Assembly: GCF_024347455.1 (NCBI RefSeq)
Contig: NZ_AP025484.1
Location: 868,001 to 932,000 of the forward strand
DNA length: 64,000 bases
Direction: 5' to 3'
Source: Vibrio echinoideorum
GTDB taxonomy: Bacteria; Pseudomonadota; Gammaproteobacteria; Enterobacterales; Vibrionaceae
The notes beneath the pieces are model-generated. The model saw nothing but the letters and a program-made list of their open reading frames with translations. It searched no databases and was not told the DNA's origin. Shown piece after piece: positions 35,472 to 44,373 of the stretch; within the stretch, counting starts at the first letter, position 1; every line of letters begins with the position of its first letter. The position numbers were made by a program, and so were the translations under genes.

Positions 35472-37910
35472 TTGAATTCATCAAACGGACTGAATAAACG
35501 CCTGTTCTCATGGAGCATCGAAGAGATTCGACACGGTCAGTTGTGGCCAGTTTCCATAGCATTAACATTGATCATTGCATGTGTTTTCGCGCTGTCGGCG
35601 TTGGCCGAACGTATGGAGCAGGTGATTGTTAAACAGGGCAAAGATGCGCTGACTGCCGATAGTGTGTTCATCTCAGCAAACCCAATTCCACAACCTTTAC
35701 TCGACCTCACTCACTTTGAACAGTTAGAAAGCTCTCAGTTAACTCGTTTTTCAACCATGGCATTCAGTGATAACTCAATGCAGTTAGTCACGGTTAAAGC
35801 CGTTGAAAGTAATTACCCATTACGTGGTGAAATGATACTGGAAGGCGCAGATAACGCGGCAAGTAATCATGTGGAACCGGGTGAACTGTGGCTTGATGAA
35901 CGTATTTTTGCGCAATTAGAAGTTGAAATAGGTGACAATGTCACGATAGGCGATGCGGATTTAACGATAACAGGGCGAATCACTCAAGAGCCAGGTTTGA
36001 GCTTTAACCCATTCCAGCAAATGCCTGCCGTACTAATTCATACAAGTGACATCGATGCCACTGGAGCGATTCAACCGGGCAGCCGTGTAAGCTTTAGGCT
36101 GTTTCTAAATGGTGATGATACAAAACTGAAAGTCGCACAAGACAGTATCGAACTGACGCCGAGCGATCGCTGGCGCACGCAAGATTCAGCAAGTCGCACT
36201 AACGACATGTTCGAGAGCACAACTCAATATCTTTCGTTAACCGTTGCTATCGTTGTGATCATGGCTGCGACCACTTTGGTACTTACTTGCCAACATTATG
36301 TTGCGAGTCGCCGTAAAACCATTGCGATGCTTAAGAGTTTAGGCGCGAGCAAGCAATGGATCATTAAATGGTTGTCGGTTCAGGTATCTCTACTGGTGCT
36401 TATTGGTGCTGTGCTAGGGATTACCATAGGTATCGGCCTGGAGTTTTTACTGCGTATACCATTGGGTGATTTGTTACCAACACCACTTCCTAGCTATGGT
36501 ATTGAACCCGTCATTTTAGCGATTCTATCAAGTATCCTCATTGGTGTGCCTGCGCTTGGTATTCCGTTAATTGGCTTGGTAAACACCTCGGCAATCAGCG
36601 TGATTCAATCGAGTCACCAGTCAAGTGAAAGCTACAAGAAATACTTGTTGTTGCTGGTACCTATAATTCCAATGATGCTGATGTACGGCGACAATCTGTT
36701 GGTATGGATAGTTCTAGCAGGTATCGCTTGCTTGTTTTTAGTGCTCGCGATTGTAAGTACGCTTGTTCTGCGTTTGGTTGGTAAACTGCCGACGTCGACA
36801 TCTATGCGTTTGGCATTAAGCCGAATTAATCGCACACCATTAGCAACAGGGATTCAATTTGGTTCATTAGCGCTGTCTTTGATGCTGCTATCGATCATAT
36901 GGTTAGTGAGAAGTGACTTGTTGTCAGATTGGCAGCAAACTTTGCCCGAGAACGCCCCCAATGCGTTTGCGCTTAACATTGCGAGCTATGAGAAAGACAG
37001 CTATCTGGCGACCATCGATTCGAATGAAGTAGAGCGTACTCAAGCGTTCCCGATTATTCGTGGTCGATTAACCACAATTAACGGAGTGGAAGCTAACGAG
37101 TACAGTGATAAGTCCGAAGGGACGGACGCACTGAGTCGAGAAATCAACTTCACTTGGGGTGATAGTCTACCTGAATACAATGAAGTGCTAGAAGGCGTAT
37201 GGACACAAGAGCAGGGCGTGTCTGTTGAATCTGATGTTGCTGATCAACTCGGATTAAAAATTGGTGATGAACTGTCGTTTACTATTAACAGCCAAAGTGT
37301 TTCTGCCAAGGTTAATAGCATCCGCAAAGTAGAGTGGCGAGAAATGAAGCCGAATTTCTACTTCATCTTTACGCCAGATATTTTGAGCGAGATTCCTTCT
37401 ACTTGGCTCGTGAGTTTCAGACTAGAGGAACAACATAATCAGATGCTCAACGAACTCTCTCGAAATCACCCAACCGTGAGTTTGATGGATATTCGTAAGA
37501 TGGGTAGCAAGATCCAAGAGTTGCTCAAACAGATTGTTTGGTCGATAACCGTACTTGCGGCTTTGGGTGTGGTGGCGGGATTGTTGCTAATTTTTACTCT
37601 ATTGCGACTGAGCTTGTCTCAAAGACAACAAGAAATACGTTTGTACCGCACGTTAGGTGCGAGCAAGAAGAGAATTCTCAATACCATTTGGTGTGAGTAT
37701 GGATTGATGGCATTGGTGGCGGGGTCTATTGCTGCATTGGGTTCAGAACTCAGCGTTGCCGGTGTGATGAACTTTGGTTTCGAATTAGAACCGTCGCTTC
37801 ATCCAATGCTTTGGGTAGTTTTACCTATCCTTACCTTCATCACATTAGCTGCTGTGGTGAATAGTTTGATCAAACGGTTACTTGCGCCAATGAACAAAGA
37901 TTTTGGATAG
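35472..37910 (+). CDS. ybbP: ABC transporter permease YbbP (FtsX/MacB-type)
   Basis: The 812-residue permease has an N-terminal helix (about 22-46), a large periplasmic domain, three helices around 255-390, two further hydrophobic segments, a second periplasmic domain (about 495-680) and three C-terminal helices, i.e. two FtsX-type units. The start is a TTG one base after the ybbA stop, with GAGGA about nine bases upstream. With YbbA it forms one transporter. The gene also contains a perfect matS sequence at 35932-35944. Confidence 0.9.
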   Translation: MNSSNGLNKRLFSWSIEEIRHGQLWPVSIALTLIIACVFALSALAERMEQVIVKQGKDALTADSVFISANPIPQPLLDLTHFEQLESSQLTRFSTMAFSDNSMQLVTVKAVESNYPLRGEMILEGADNAASNHVEPGELWLDERIFAQLEVEIGDNVTIGDADLTITGRITQEPGLSFNPFQQMPAVLIHTSDIDATGAIQPGSRVSFRLFLNGDDTKLKVAQDSIELTPSDRWRTQDSASRTNDMFESTTQYLSLTVAIVVIMAATTLVLTCQHYVASRRKTIAMLKSLGASKQWIIKWLSVQVSLLVLIGAVLGITIGIGLEFLLRIPLGDLLPTPLPSYGIEPVILAILSSILIGVPALGIPLIGLVNTSAISVIQSSHQSSESYKKYLLLLVPIIPMMLMYGDNLLVWIVLAGIACLFLVLAIVSTLVLRLVGKLPTSTSMRLALSRINRTPLATGIQFGSLALSLMLLSIIWLVRSDLLSDWQQTLPENAPNAFALNIASYEKDSYLATIDSNEVERTQAFPIIRGRLTTINGVEANEYSDKSEGTDALSREINFTWGDSLPEYNEVLEGVWTQEQGVSVESDVADQLGLKIGDELSFTINSQSVSAKVNSIRKVEWREMKPNFYFIFTPDILSEIPSTWLVSFRLEEQHNQMLNELSRNHPTVSLMDIRKMGSKIQELLKQIVWSITVLAALGVVAGLLLIFTLLRLSLSQRQQEIRLYRTLGASKKRILNTIWCEYGLMALVAGSIAALGSELSVAGVMNFGFELEPSLHPMLWVVLPILTFITLAAVVNSLIKRLLAPMNKDFG
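35932..35944. other. matS site (MatP-binding, Ter macrodomain)
   Basis: GTGACAATGTCAC matches the matS consensus GTGACRNYGTCAC at all positions. It lies inside ybbP. MatP-matS organises replication terminus regions in enterobacteria and vibrios; a 13-bp match is not expected by chance in 64 kb. Confidence 0.75.
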
Positions 37911-38490
37911 CAATTAACTTTTAACCACTAGTAAATAACCTTTAACCATTAACCATTAGCAAATAACGAATTCGACCCAAACTTAACAAACGGTCTAAAA
38001 GTGAATTATTTATACTTAATAATGTACTATTTATAATATCTCGCTTTGGACCATTTTTTATTTGACCAGCTTCTAGCATAAGTAAAAAATTTCACACCTC
38101 AAAATCGGTATTTTTTAGCATTATTTGAAAGTAGTTGCGCAATAATGCCTTTTTAGCGAGCAACGGTTAGTCCCTGTAAATAAAGGGTTTGCGCAACTTA
38201 GCAAGTACGTTATCAACAGTTATCCACAAAAACGGTGGATAACTTTAGGGATAAGTTAACATCATTGTTTTACGAGTACTGAGGCAGCCTTTATGTGGCG
38301 TCACTTAGGACAAATTTGACTGTTAGAATAACCTTTAAAACTCTATCTGGAGTTATTGAGTCAAGAGATTATTTATGTTTTTTACATAGATATTAATAAC
38401 CGCCAAGCTAAGACCTTGAAAAAAATGTGTTTTAATTCGTCGCAGAACAAAAGTAGAATAGAGGCAGTTAATCATATTCTACAGAACACG
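37911..38490. promoter_or_regulatory. Long intergenic region with a DnaA-box-like cluster
   Basis: The 580 bases between ybbP and the FAD oxidoreductase are AT-rich and contain no credible gene; an in-frame upstream extension of the oxidoreductase from a TTG at 38356 reads as low-complexity and is not trusted. The notable content is the DnaA-box cluster at 38210-38243. TTTAACCA/TTAACCATTA repeats also occur around 37920-37970. Confidence 0.5.
38210..38243. promoter_or_regulatory. Cluster of DnaA-box-like motifs
   Basis: TTATCCACA at 38220-38228 is a perfect consensus DnaA box. TTATCAACA at 38210 is one mismatch away, and the reverse complement of 38234-38242 reads TTATCCACC. The last two boxes form a nine-base perfect inverted repeat GTTATCCAC / GTGGATAAC with a seven-base spacer. 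Confidence 0.5.
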
Positions 38491-39945
38491 ATGAACCACA
38501 ACAAAACGGATACAAATCAACCTTCTATTGCCATTGTTGGTGGCGGCATTGCCGGAGCGACAAGCGCGATTCACTTTAGTGAGTTGGGTTTTAAGGTCAC
38601 TATCTTGGAAAAAGGGCCGAGTTTGGTTAATGGCCCACCCATTTGCCACCTGCACGCGGGCGGCAATTTGTATCGAGATATTTCTGTAGAGCAATGTCTT
38701 CAACTGCTCACTCAGTCAATTGATACCGTCCGCTTATTCCCCCACACGATCAATATTCGCCCAACAATCATTGCTGTGCCGCATAGTGATGGTGGGGAAC
38801 CGATGGATCTGCTTCCTCGTCTAAAGATAATCAAAGACTCTTATGCTGACCTTGTTAAACAAGACAAAAGCAACCAAGTACTTGGTGACCCGGAAGAGTA
38901 TTACAAGCTCTATAGCAAAGACGAGTTGTTAGCGCTTTCTACAAGAATTCAACCGCTAAGACCCATTTCACTTGATGACTGGTGTATTCCTTTTGCTAAG
39001 CATACTAATTTGGACACGCTTAAGTACCCGGTAGCGATGGTGCAAGAGTATGGCTGGAGCGTATTTCGACTTTCAGCGACGGCTCAATTGTCTTTAGATA
39101 AGCAACCTAATTGTACGGTGTTAACTAACAGTCGTTTAAAATCAGTTGAATCGACGGGGCAAGGTTGGTCTTTGACTTACTCGAACCACGATAACCAAAG
39201 CCAACACCTAACGACGGACTATTTGATCAATGCGAGTGGGTTTGAAACTGGCATCGTTGATGATTTTGTCGGTTCTAAGCAGCAAAGACTCGTTGAGTTT
39301 AAAGCCGCATACGTTACTGAGTGGCCATACTCTCAAGAATGTAAAGAAGAGTGGCCAGAAGTTATCTTTCATGGCCCGAGAGGCACACCACAAGGTATGG
39401 CTCAATTGACTCCGTATGCTGATGGCGTGTTTCAGTTACATGGCATGACAGAAGGGATTACGTTGTTTGAAGGCGGGCTGGTATCGTCTTCGACGAATTC
39501 GTCACAACCTCAGTTACCCTCTAAACTTCTTAAGAAAATCGTCTCCGGTTGGAGCGAAGAGCAACTTGAGTTAAGAACCCGTGCTGCAATTACTCATATG
39601 TCTCAGTTTATCCCAAGTTTTCGTTCTGCACAGGTTGGCGGAAAACCTCTTTTCGGCGCACAGCAGATTCCTGGAACCGATCCGAGTTTAAGAGCTTCTG
39701 ACGTTTCATTCTGCGGTGATCGCTACGCTCGACTTGAAGTGGTGAAAGCGTCTTCAACGTTAGAGGCTGCGCAAAAGGTTGCTCAGTATTGGTTTGGTGT
39801 GACGAACACGGCATCGATCGAGGATGCACACTCAGTGACAATGTCACTTAACCTAAATGATATTGAAAACAAAGCGATAGATTTGACACAGGAACGTGGA
39901 TATCCAGATGCTCTTGCTAAAATATCAGGGCAAGATCACCACTAA
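38491..39945 (+). CDS. FAD-dependent oxidoreductase (DAO-like)
   Basis: The protein has about 484 residues from the ATG at 38491. The dinucleotide-binding motif IAIVGGGIAGATSAIHFSELG with a downstream LEK sits at the N-terminus, which is why I place the start shortly before it. The later INASGFETG segment is a second FAD-contact motif. The substrate is unknown. It is convergent with the 5-oxoprolinase genes, which does not by itself imply a shared pathway. A perfect matS site lies near its 3' end. Confidence 0.82.
   Translation: MNHNKTDTNQPSIAIVGGGIAGATSAIHFSELGFKVTILEKGPSLVNGPPICHLHAGGNLYRDISVEQCLQLLTQSIDTVRLFPHTINIRPTIIAVPHSDGGEPMDLLPRLKIIKDSYADLVKQDKSNQVLGDPEEYYKLYSKDELLALSTRIQPLRPISLDDWCIPFAKHTNLDTLKYPVAMVQEYGWSVFRLSATAQLSLDKQPNCTVLTNSRLKSVESTGQGWSLTYSNHDNQSQHLTTDYLINASGFETGIVDDFVGSKQQRLVEFKAAYVTEWPYSQECKEEWPEVIFHGPRGTPQGMAQLTPYADGVFQLHGMTEGITLFEGGLVSSSTNSSQPQLPSKLLKKIVSGWSEEQLELRTRAAITHMSQFIPSFRSAQVGGKPLFGAQQIPGTDPSLRASDVSFCGDRYARLEVVKASSTLEAAQKVAQYWFGVTNTASIEDAHSVTMSLNLNDIENKAIDLTQERGYPDALAKISGQDHH
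39835..39847. other. matS site (MatP-binding, Ter macrodomain)
   Basis: GTGACAATGTCAC is again a full match to GTGACRNYGTCAC, inside the oxidoreductase gene, 14.5 kb from the dif site. Confidence 0.75.
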
Positions 39946-39989
39946 AAGCTGGTTCAGCCCTGTTGGTGCCTAAAACCAAGACCCACAAA

Positions 39990-40032
39990 AATTAAATCCA
40001 GCTTACTAGCAAGCCGTAAGCTGGATTTTTAA
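39990..40032. terminator. Bidirectional terminator between convergent genes
   Basis: AAATCCAGCTTAC and GTAAGCTGGATTT form a thirteen-base stem followed by TTTAATTT. Confidence 0.85.
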
Positions 40033-40097
40033 TTTAAACACCTTTTGATGCGAACTTAATCGCGGAAACTTCGAATAGCAATTCTAAACAAAAAATA

Positions 40098-41048
40098 TCA
40101 ATAACCGAAAAACTGCGCCCACTGACACCATACATCTTGTAACCCTAAGCGATCGCCTTTGCTAAAAGATATCTGATGCCCCGGTTTTGCTTGTGCCAAA
40201 CGTGGCAAATCGATTCTAGCCACACATCCAACCTTCGGATACCCACCAATCGTTTGTCGATCATTGAGTAACACAATTGGTTGTCCATCTTGTGGTATCT
40301 GAATGGCGCCAAGGGCAATGCCTTCCGACAATAACGTAATGTCAGGTGAGTCGACCGACTCGCCACTAAGTCGGTAACCCATGCGATTTGAATTTTGATC
40401 AACGTTATATTGCGCGTTATACAAGGTTTCTTTTGCTAACTCCGAGAATAATTCACTTTGATAACCTTCGATAACTCTCAAGTTTACGGGCAAGTTGTAA
40501 TCAGGTTTATATCGGAAGGTAACACTCAGCGGTTTAAAAGGGCGAATAAGGGAGTGTTTGATAAAGCCAATTTTTTGTCCTTGCTGGCAGGGTTCTCCAT
40601 CTTGCGTTAATCCACCAATCTTTTCACGAGTCACTGTAGAACAGCTATCAAGAGTTGATGGAACATCGAAGCCTCCTTTAATCGCTAAATATGCTCTTAA
40701 TCCATTTTTAGGTAGGCCAAATGAGAGAACTTGCCCTTTGAACGCTTGGAAAGTACTCCAGTTATTTAAAAGCTTACCATCTAACTTCGCTTGTAAATCG
40801 CCACCGCATAACGCCATCTCACAGTCAAAATCTACTTTTAGAGCACATTGACCGAGTGTAATTTCCAACGCCGCTAAGTTAACGGCATTTCCTAAAAGAT
40901 AATTGGCCCAACTATAAGAGTAATCATCAACTGGGCCGCCTTGTGTCAATCCAAGGTGAGCGACACCAAATCGGCCAAAGTCTTGAATCAAACTCAAAGG
41001 GCCAGGTTTAACGACTGTAAGCGTCGGTTTATCAATTAATTTACCCAT
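40098..41048 (-). CDS. pxpC: 5-oxoprolinase subunit C (PxpC, KipA-like)
   Basis: The protein has about 316 residues from the ATG at 41048, which has GGAG nine bases upstream; a TTG at 41066 is also in frame. The biotin-dependent-carboxylase-like domain begins with VVKPGPLSLIQDFGRFGVAHLGLTQGGP, typical of PxpC, and later shows LLNDRQTIGGYPKVG. With PxpA and PxpB it opens 5-oxoproline to glutamate using ATP. Its start overlaps the end of pxpB by eight bases, so translation is likely coupled. Confidence 0.92.
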   Translation of the reverse strand: MGKLIDKPTLTVVKPGPLSLIQDFGRFGVAHLGLTQGGPVDDYSYSWANYLLGNAVNLAALEITLGQCALKVDFDCEMALCGGDLQAKLDGKLLNNWSTFQAFKGQVLSFGLPKNGLRAYLAIKGGFDVPSTLDSCSTVTREKIGGLTQDGEPCQQGQKIGFIKHSLIRPFKPLSVTFRYKPDYNLPVNLRVIEGYQSELFSELAKETLYNAQYNVDQNSNRMGYRLSGESVDSPDITLLSEGIALGAIQIPQDGQPIVLLNDRQTIGGYPKVGCVARIDLPRLAQAKPGHQISFSKGDRLGLQDVWCQWAQFFGY

Positions 41049-41808
41049 GAATGATATCTCCGCCAAGCTCTATAAACCTAAGATCCATAAACTCATGTTT
41101 TGATATCGCTTTAAAACGGACAGTATCGCCAACATTAAGCAGTGACAGTGGGGCTTGTGTAGTATCTGCGTTCTTCAATTGGCTGTGGTCAAACAGTGAC
41201 AAAGGACAATTGCCAATAATGTTCCAACCACCTGGTGACTCTGATGGGTAAACCGCTGTTTTTGAGCCTGCAATAGCGATACTTCCTTTCGGAACACTTA
41301 AGCGCGGGGTTGAGTGACGTGGTAACGCAAGCTCACTAACCACATCCGACATAAAGGCAAAGCCGGGAATAAATCCTATCGCACTGACAATGTAAGTCTG
41401 AGAGGTGTGATACTTAATAATGTCCTCCATCGATAAACCTTTTTCTTGATACCTATCTAAATCGAGCGCGGTTTCAGGTGAATAATAGGAGGGGAGTTCA
41501 ATAATATTGAGCGTTGCTTGAGTCTCTGAGAAGGAAGAAAGCGCTTTAGCTAACAGCGAATTAAGCTGTTCGATAAACTGTTGCTCTGAAATTCGATAAG
41601 GTAAGTAGTCAACCAATATAGTGTGATAAGCGGGTGTCACATTCATCAAAACGGTTGTTAAATTCTGGCGAATAGCATCAGAAAAGTGTGCTATATACTG
41701 CGCATTGATAGCATTGGTGTCGCCTTTTAAATCCGGCAACGTTAACGTGACTAGAACGCTACATTCGGCAACCGGCACTATATTAAATTCAATCGGATTC
41801 GTCGTCAT
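41041..41808 (-). CDS. pxpB: 5-oxoprolinase subunit B (PxpB, KipI-like)
   Basis: The 255-residue protein has the KipI/PxpB carboxyltransferase domain. Conserved stretches YIVSAIGFIPGFAFMSDV, LPRHSTPRLSVPKGSIAIAG and YPSESPGGWNIIG are visible. It is the second subunit of the ATP-dependent 5-oxoprolinase, which salvages the pyroglutamate that forms spontaneously from glutamine. The ATG has GGAAGCGA just upstream. It lies between pxpA (120 bases upstream) and pxpC (overlapping). Confidence 0.92.
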   Translation of the reverse strand: MTTNPIEFNIVPVAECSVLVTLTLPDLKGDTNAINAQYIAHFSDAIRQNLTTVLMNVTPAYHTILVDYLPYRISEQQFIEQLNSLLAKALSSFSETQATLNIIELPSYYSPETALDLDRYQEKGLSMEDIIKYHTSQTYIVSAIGFIPGFAFMSDVVSELALPRHSTPRLSVPKGSIAIAGSKTAVYPSESPGGWNIIGNCPLSLFDHSQLKNADTTQAPLSLLNVGDTVRFKAISKHEFMDLRFIELGGDIIHG

Positions 41809-41928
41809 TTCGCTTCCATACGTTTAGCTCTTTTGTTTCCAGACTTAGCTTTTCTAACTTCCATGTTTTAAGTCACACACAGAATTTAGCAGTTAATGGT
41901 TAAGCGTGCGATGGAGTTACGCTTCGTA

Positions 41929-42672
41929 CTAATTAAATGCATTAAGATCTTGTCTGATTTTTCTAATGAGTGCGATGGATTGAGGATTATCACCATGCAC
42001 ACAAATGGTATCGGCCTCAATGGGCAGCCTTTCACCCTCAAGCGTCGTTACCGAACCATAATTAACGATCTGCATGACTTGGTTATAGATGTCATCTTGA
42101 TTAACATAAACCGAGCCTTTCTGAGTTCGTGGCGCGAGTTGGCCATTATTCAAGTAAGCTCGATCTGCGAATGCTTCAAACAATAGAGGTAAGTCGTGAT
42201 CGTCAGCAATATCTAAATACTGTTGGTTATCAGAAGAAGAGAGAATCATCAGAGGGATATTGAACTCAGCCACCGCTTGAGCGACTGCGTTAAAAACATC
42301 GGTGTTTGCCATCATATCGTTATAAAGGGCACCATGAGGTTTCACATACCCAACAGAAGTATGGTTATAACGGCAAAGCGCTTGTAATGCGCCCACTTGA
42401 TAACAAACTAATTCACTGATTTCATCCATGGTATGCGGAATTGAGCGACGTCCAAACCCTACCAAATCTTGGTAGCCAGGATGGGCGCCAATTTGAGTAT
42501 GGTAATGCTGCGCAAGTTTGATTGTCTTTGACATCACGTGAGGATCAGACGCATGAAAGCCACAAGCGATGTTTGCCATATCGACCCATTCCATGACCGA
42601 CTCATCATCCCCCATCTTCCAGTTGCCGAAACTCTCTCCCATATCGCAATTAAGCAAAATCTTCGTCGTCAC
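41929..42672 (-). CDS. pxpA: 5-oxoprolinase subunit A (PxpA, LamB/YcsF family)
   Basis: The 247-residue protein begins ILLNCDMGESFGNWKMGDD and contains ANIACGFHASDP, IGAHPGYQDLVGFGRR and VKPHGALYN, all diagnostic of the YcsF/PxpA family. The start is a GTG, supported by AAGGA ten bases upstream and by the family N-terminus. It is the first gene of the pxpABC operon, divergent from galE. Confidence 0.93.
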   Translation of the reverse strand: MTTKILLNCDMGESFGNWKMGDDESVMEWVDMANIACGFHASDPHVMSKTIKLAQHYHTQIGAHPGYQDLVGFGRRSIPHTMDEISELVCYQVGALQALCRYNHTSVGYVKPHGALYNDMMANTDVFNAVAQAVAEFNIPLMILSSSDNQQYLDIADDHDLPLLFEAFADRAYLNNGQLAPRTQKGSVYVNQDDIYNQVMQIVNYGSVTTLEGERLPIEADTICVHGDNPQSIALIRKIRQDLNAFN

Positions 42673-43004
42673 TTGCCACTATTCCTTTAGCTTTAGGTAT
42701 CTAATGACACTCTTATATATGAACAAATTAAACAGTGACCTAATTCAAAGTTTTACTACTGTTAATCTAGCACTCATTATTAATGCAGAGTGTTCGTTCA
42801 ATGTTCGGTTAAAGAATGTTCAATTCTGGACTTTGTGACTAGATCACACGACATAATCACGCGATATATTGAGCCAAATGAAAAGAAATTGGTCAGTTGA
42901 TGCTCTTTAAAGAACATCAATGAAACTAGGCGTTTGTGAATTCACTGTAAGTTGTTGTATCATAAGCGATAGGTTGAATATTTTAATTAAAAGGTCTGCT
43001 AAAC
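42673..43004. promoter_or_regulatory. Divergent regulatory region between pxpA and galE
   Basis: No gene is visible in 332 bases. TGTGACTAGATCACA (42834-42848) has both CRP half-sites but a five-base instead of six-base spacer, so I treat it as a weak candidate. GTTCxxTT-type repeats (TGTTCGTTCA, TGTTCGGTT, TGTTCAATT) occur around 42790-42825. Confidence 0.4.
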
Positions 43005-44018
43005 ATGAATGTTTTAGTTACAGGTGGCATGGGTTACATTGGTAGCCATACAAGTATCCAAATGATCAACGCGGGAATGACACCTGTGCTTTTTGATAAT
43101 TTGTACAACAGTAAGCCAAGCGTTCTAGATCGTATCGAAAAAGTATCTGGTGTTCGCCCAAACTTCATTGAAGGTGACGTTCGTGATAAAGCACTTTTGA
43201 CTGAAACCATGAAGCAACACAACATTGAAGCAGTTATCCATTTTGCTGGCCTAAAAGCGGTCGGTGAATCTGTAGCTAAGCCTCTTGAATACTACGACAA
43301 CAATGTTAATGGATCTCTAGTTCTTGTTGATGCGATGCGTGACGCTGGTGTGAAAGCCCTAGTATTCAGCTCTTCCGCAACGGTCTACGGCGATCCCGCG
43401 AGTGTTCCTATCACAGAAGATTTTCCCACAAGCGCAACTAACCCTTATGGTCGCAGTAAGCTAATGGTTGAAGAGTGCTTAACGGACTTCCAAAACGCAA
43501 ACCCAGATTGGAGCATTACACTACTGCGTTACTTTAACCCAGTAGGTTCACATCCAAGTGGTGAGCTAGGCGAAGACCCGCAAGGTATTCCAAATAACCT
43601 AATGCCATTTGTCTCTCAAGTTGCGGTTGGCCGACGCGAATCTCTGTCTGTGTTTGGTAGCGATTACCCAACAAAAGACGGTACTGGCGTACGTGATTAC
43701 ATCCACGTAATGGACCTGTCTGATGGTCACATCGCAGCCCTGGAGAAAGTAGGGCGCAAAGATGGCCTTCATATCTACAACCTTGGTACTGGTAACGGTT
43801 CAAGTGTATTAGACATGGTTAAAGCGTTCGAGCAAGCAAGCGGTAAAAAAATCCCTTACAACTTAGTTGAACGCCGTCCTGGTGACATCGCAGAATGTTG
43901 GGCGAACCCAGCTAAAGCTCAAAAGGAACTGGGTTGGAATGCAACGCGTACACTGTCTGATATGACCGAAGATACATGGCGCTGGCAGTCAACGAACCCT
44001 GATGGTTTCCCTAGCTAA
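43005..44018 (+). CDS. galE: UDP-glucose 4-epimerase GalE
   Basis: The 337-residue extended short-chain dehydrogenase has the NAD-binding motif GGMGYIGSH (residues 7-15), a catalytic serine/threonine in FSSSATVYG and the YxxxK motif in NPYGRSKLM. Length equals E. coli GalE (338). It interconverts UDP-glucose and UDP-galactose for galactose use and surface polysaccharide synthesis. No other gal genes flank it, so here it stands alone. Confidence 0.95.
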   Translation: MNVLVTGGMGYIGSHTSIQMINAGMTPVLFDNLYNSKPSVLDRIEKVSGVRPNFIEGDVRDKALLTETMKQHNIEAVIHFAGLKAVGESVAKPLEYYDNNVNGSLVLVDAMRDAGVKALVFSSSATVYGDPASVPITEDFPTSATNPYGRSKLMVEECLTDFQNANPDWSITLLRYFNPVGSHPSGELGEDPQGIPNNLMPFVSQVAVGRRESLSVFGSDYPTKDGTGVRDYIHVMDLSDGHIAALEKVGRKDGLHIYNLGTGNGSSVLDMVKAFEQASGKKIPYNLVERRPGDIAECWANPAKAQKELGWNATRTLSDMTEDTWRWQSTNPDGFPS

Positions 44019-44047
44019 CCCATTAGCTTTACGTATGATTAATGTAC

Positions 44048-44074
44048 AAAAAGATGCTTCAGGGCATCTTTTTT
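44048..44074 (+). terminator. Rho-independent terminator after galE
   Basis: AAGATGC-TTCAGG-GCATCTT is a perfect stem followed by a run of six T. Confidence 0.85.
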
Positions 44075-44186
44075 GATCTAAATCGAATAAAAAGTAAATT
44101 AGTGGTTAAAAAGTATCATTCTGTATCCGCTGTGTTATCATGCTCGCGAATTATATGTTTAATGTTAATTTTCTTTGGAGTTAATC

Positions 44187-44261
44187 ATGGAACTAGGCCT
44201 AATTATCACTTTCATCGTTGCTGCTGCAGTAATGGTTAAGAAAGAGATGGCAGAGAAGTAA
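44187..44261 (+). CDS. 24-residue single-span membrane peptide
   Basis: An ATG preceded by TTTGGAG at seven bases opens a 24-codon frame: a hydrophobic helix (GLIITFIVAAAVMV) followed by a charged tail (KKEMAEK). It lies alone between the galE terminator and its own strong terminator at 44305-44330, which is just what a dedicated small-protein transcript would look like. The size, helix and basic-acidic tail resemble other bacterial small membrane proteins. Function unknown; the reading is inference from ribosome site, composition and bracketing terminators. Confidence 0.6.
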   Translation: MELGLIITFIVAAAVMVKKEMAEK

Positions 44262-44304
44262 TTTCACTTATTACCTTTTTTATACAATTTTTAGTGAAAT
44301 AAAC

Positions 44305-44330
44305 AAAAGCCAGCATTAAGCTGGCTTTTT
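44305..44330. terminator. Bidirectional terminator
   Basis: AAAAGCCAGC-ATTAA-GCTGGCTTTTT is a perfect stem. It can end the small-peptide transcript and, on the other strand, the TonB-dependent receptor gene. Confidence 0.88.
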
Positions 44331-44373
44331 AGTTTCTGCTACATTAGCTTTTCGGTATCAGCTATTTAACGAA

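Noticed and set aside
38356..38490. N-terminal extension of the FAD oxidoreductase from the TTG at 38356
   Set aside because: The extra 45 residues precede the FAD-binding motif, are lysine/asparagine-rich and have no ribosome site; the ATG at 38491 fits the family start better.
41896..42186. 96-residue frame antisense to pxpA
   Set aside because: Shadow of a well-supported gene with no independent start signal.
42834..42848. CRP site upstream of galE (TGTGA...TCACA)
   Set aside because: The half-sites are separated by five bases instead of six, so it does not fit a normal CRP dimer; kept only as a weak remark.
44042..44239. 65-residue plus-strand frame after galE
   Set aside because: It runs through the galE terminator hairpin and its composition is unconvincing; the short frame at 44187 is better supported.
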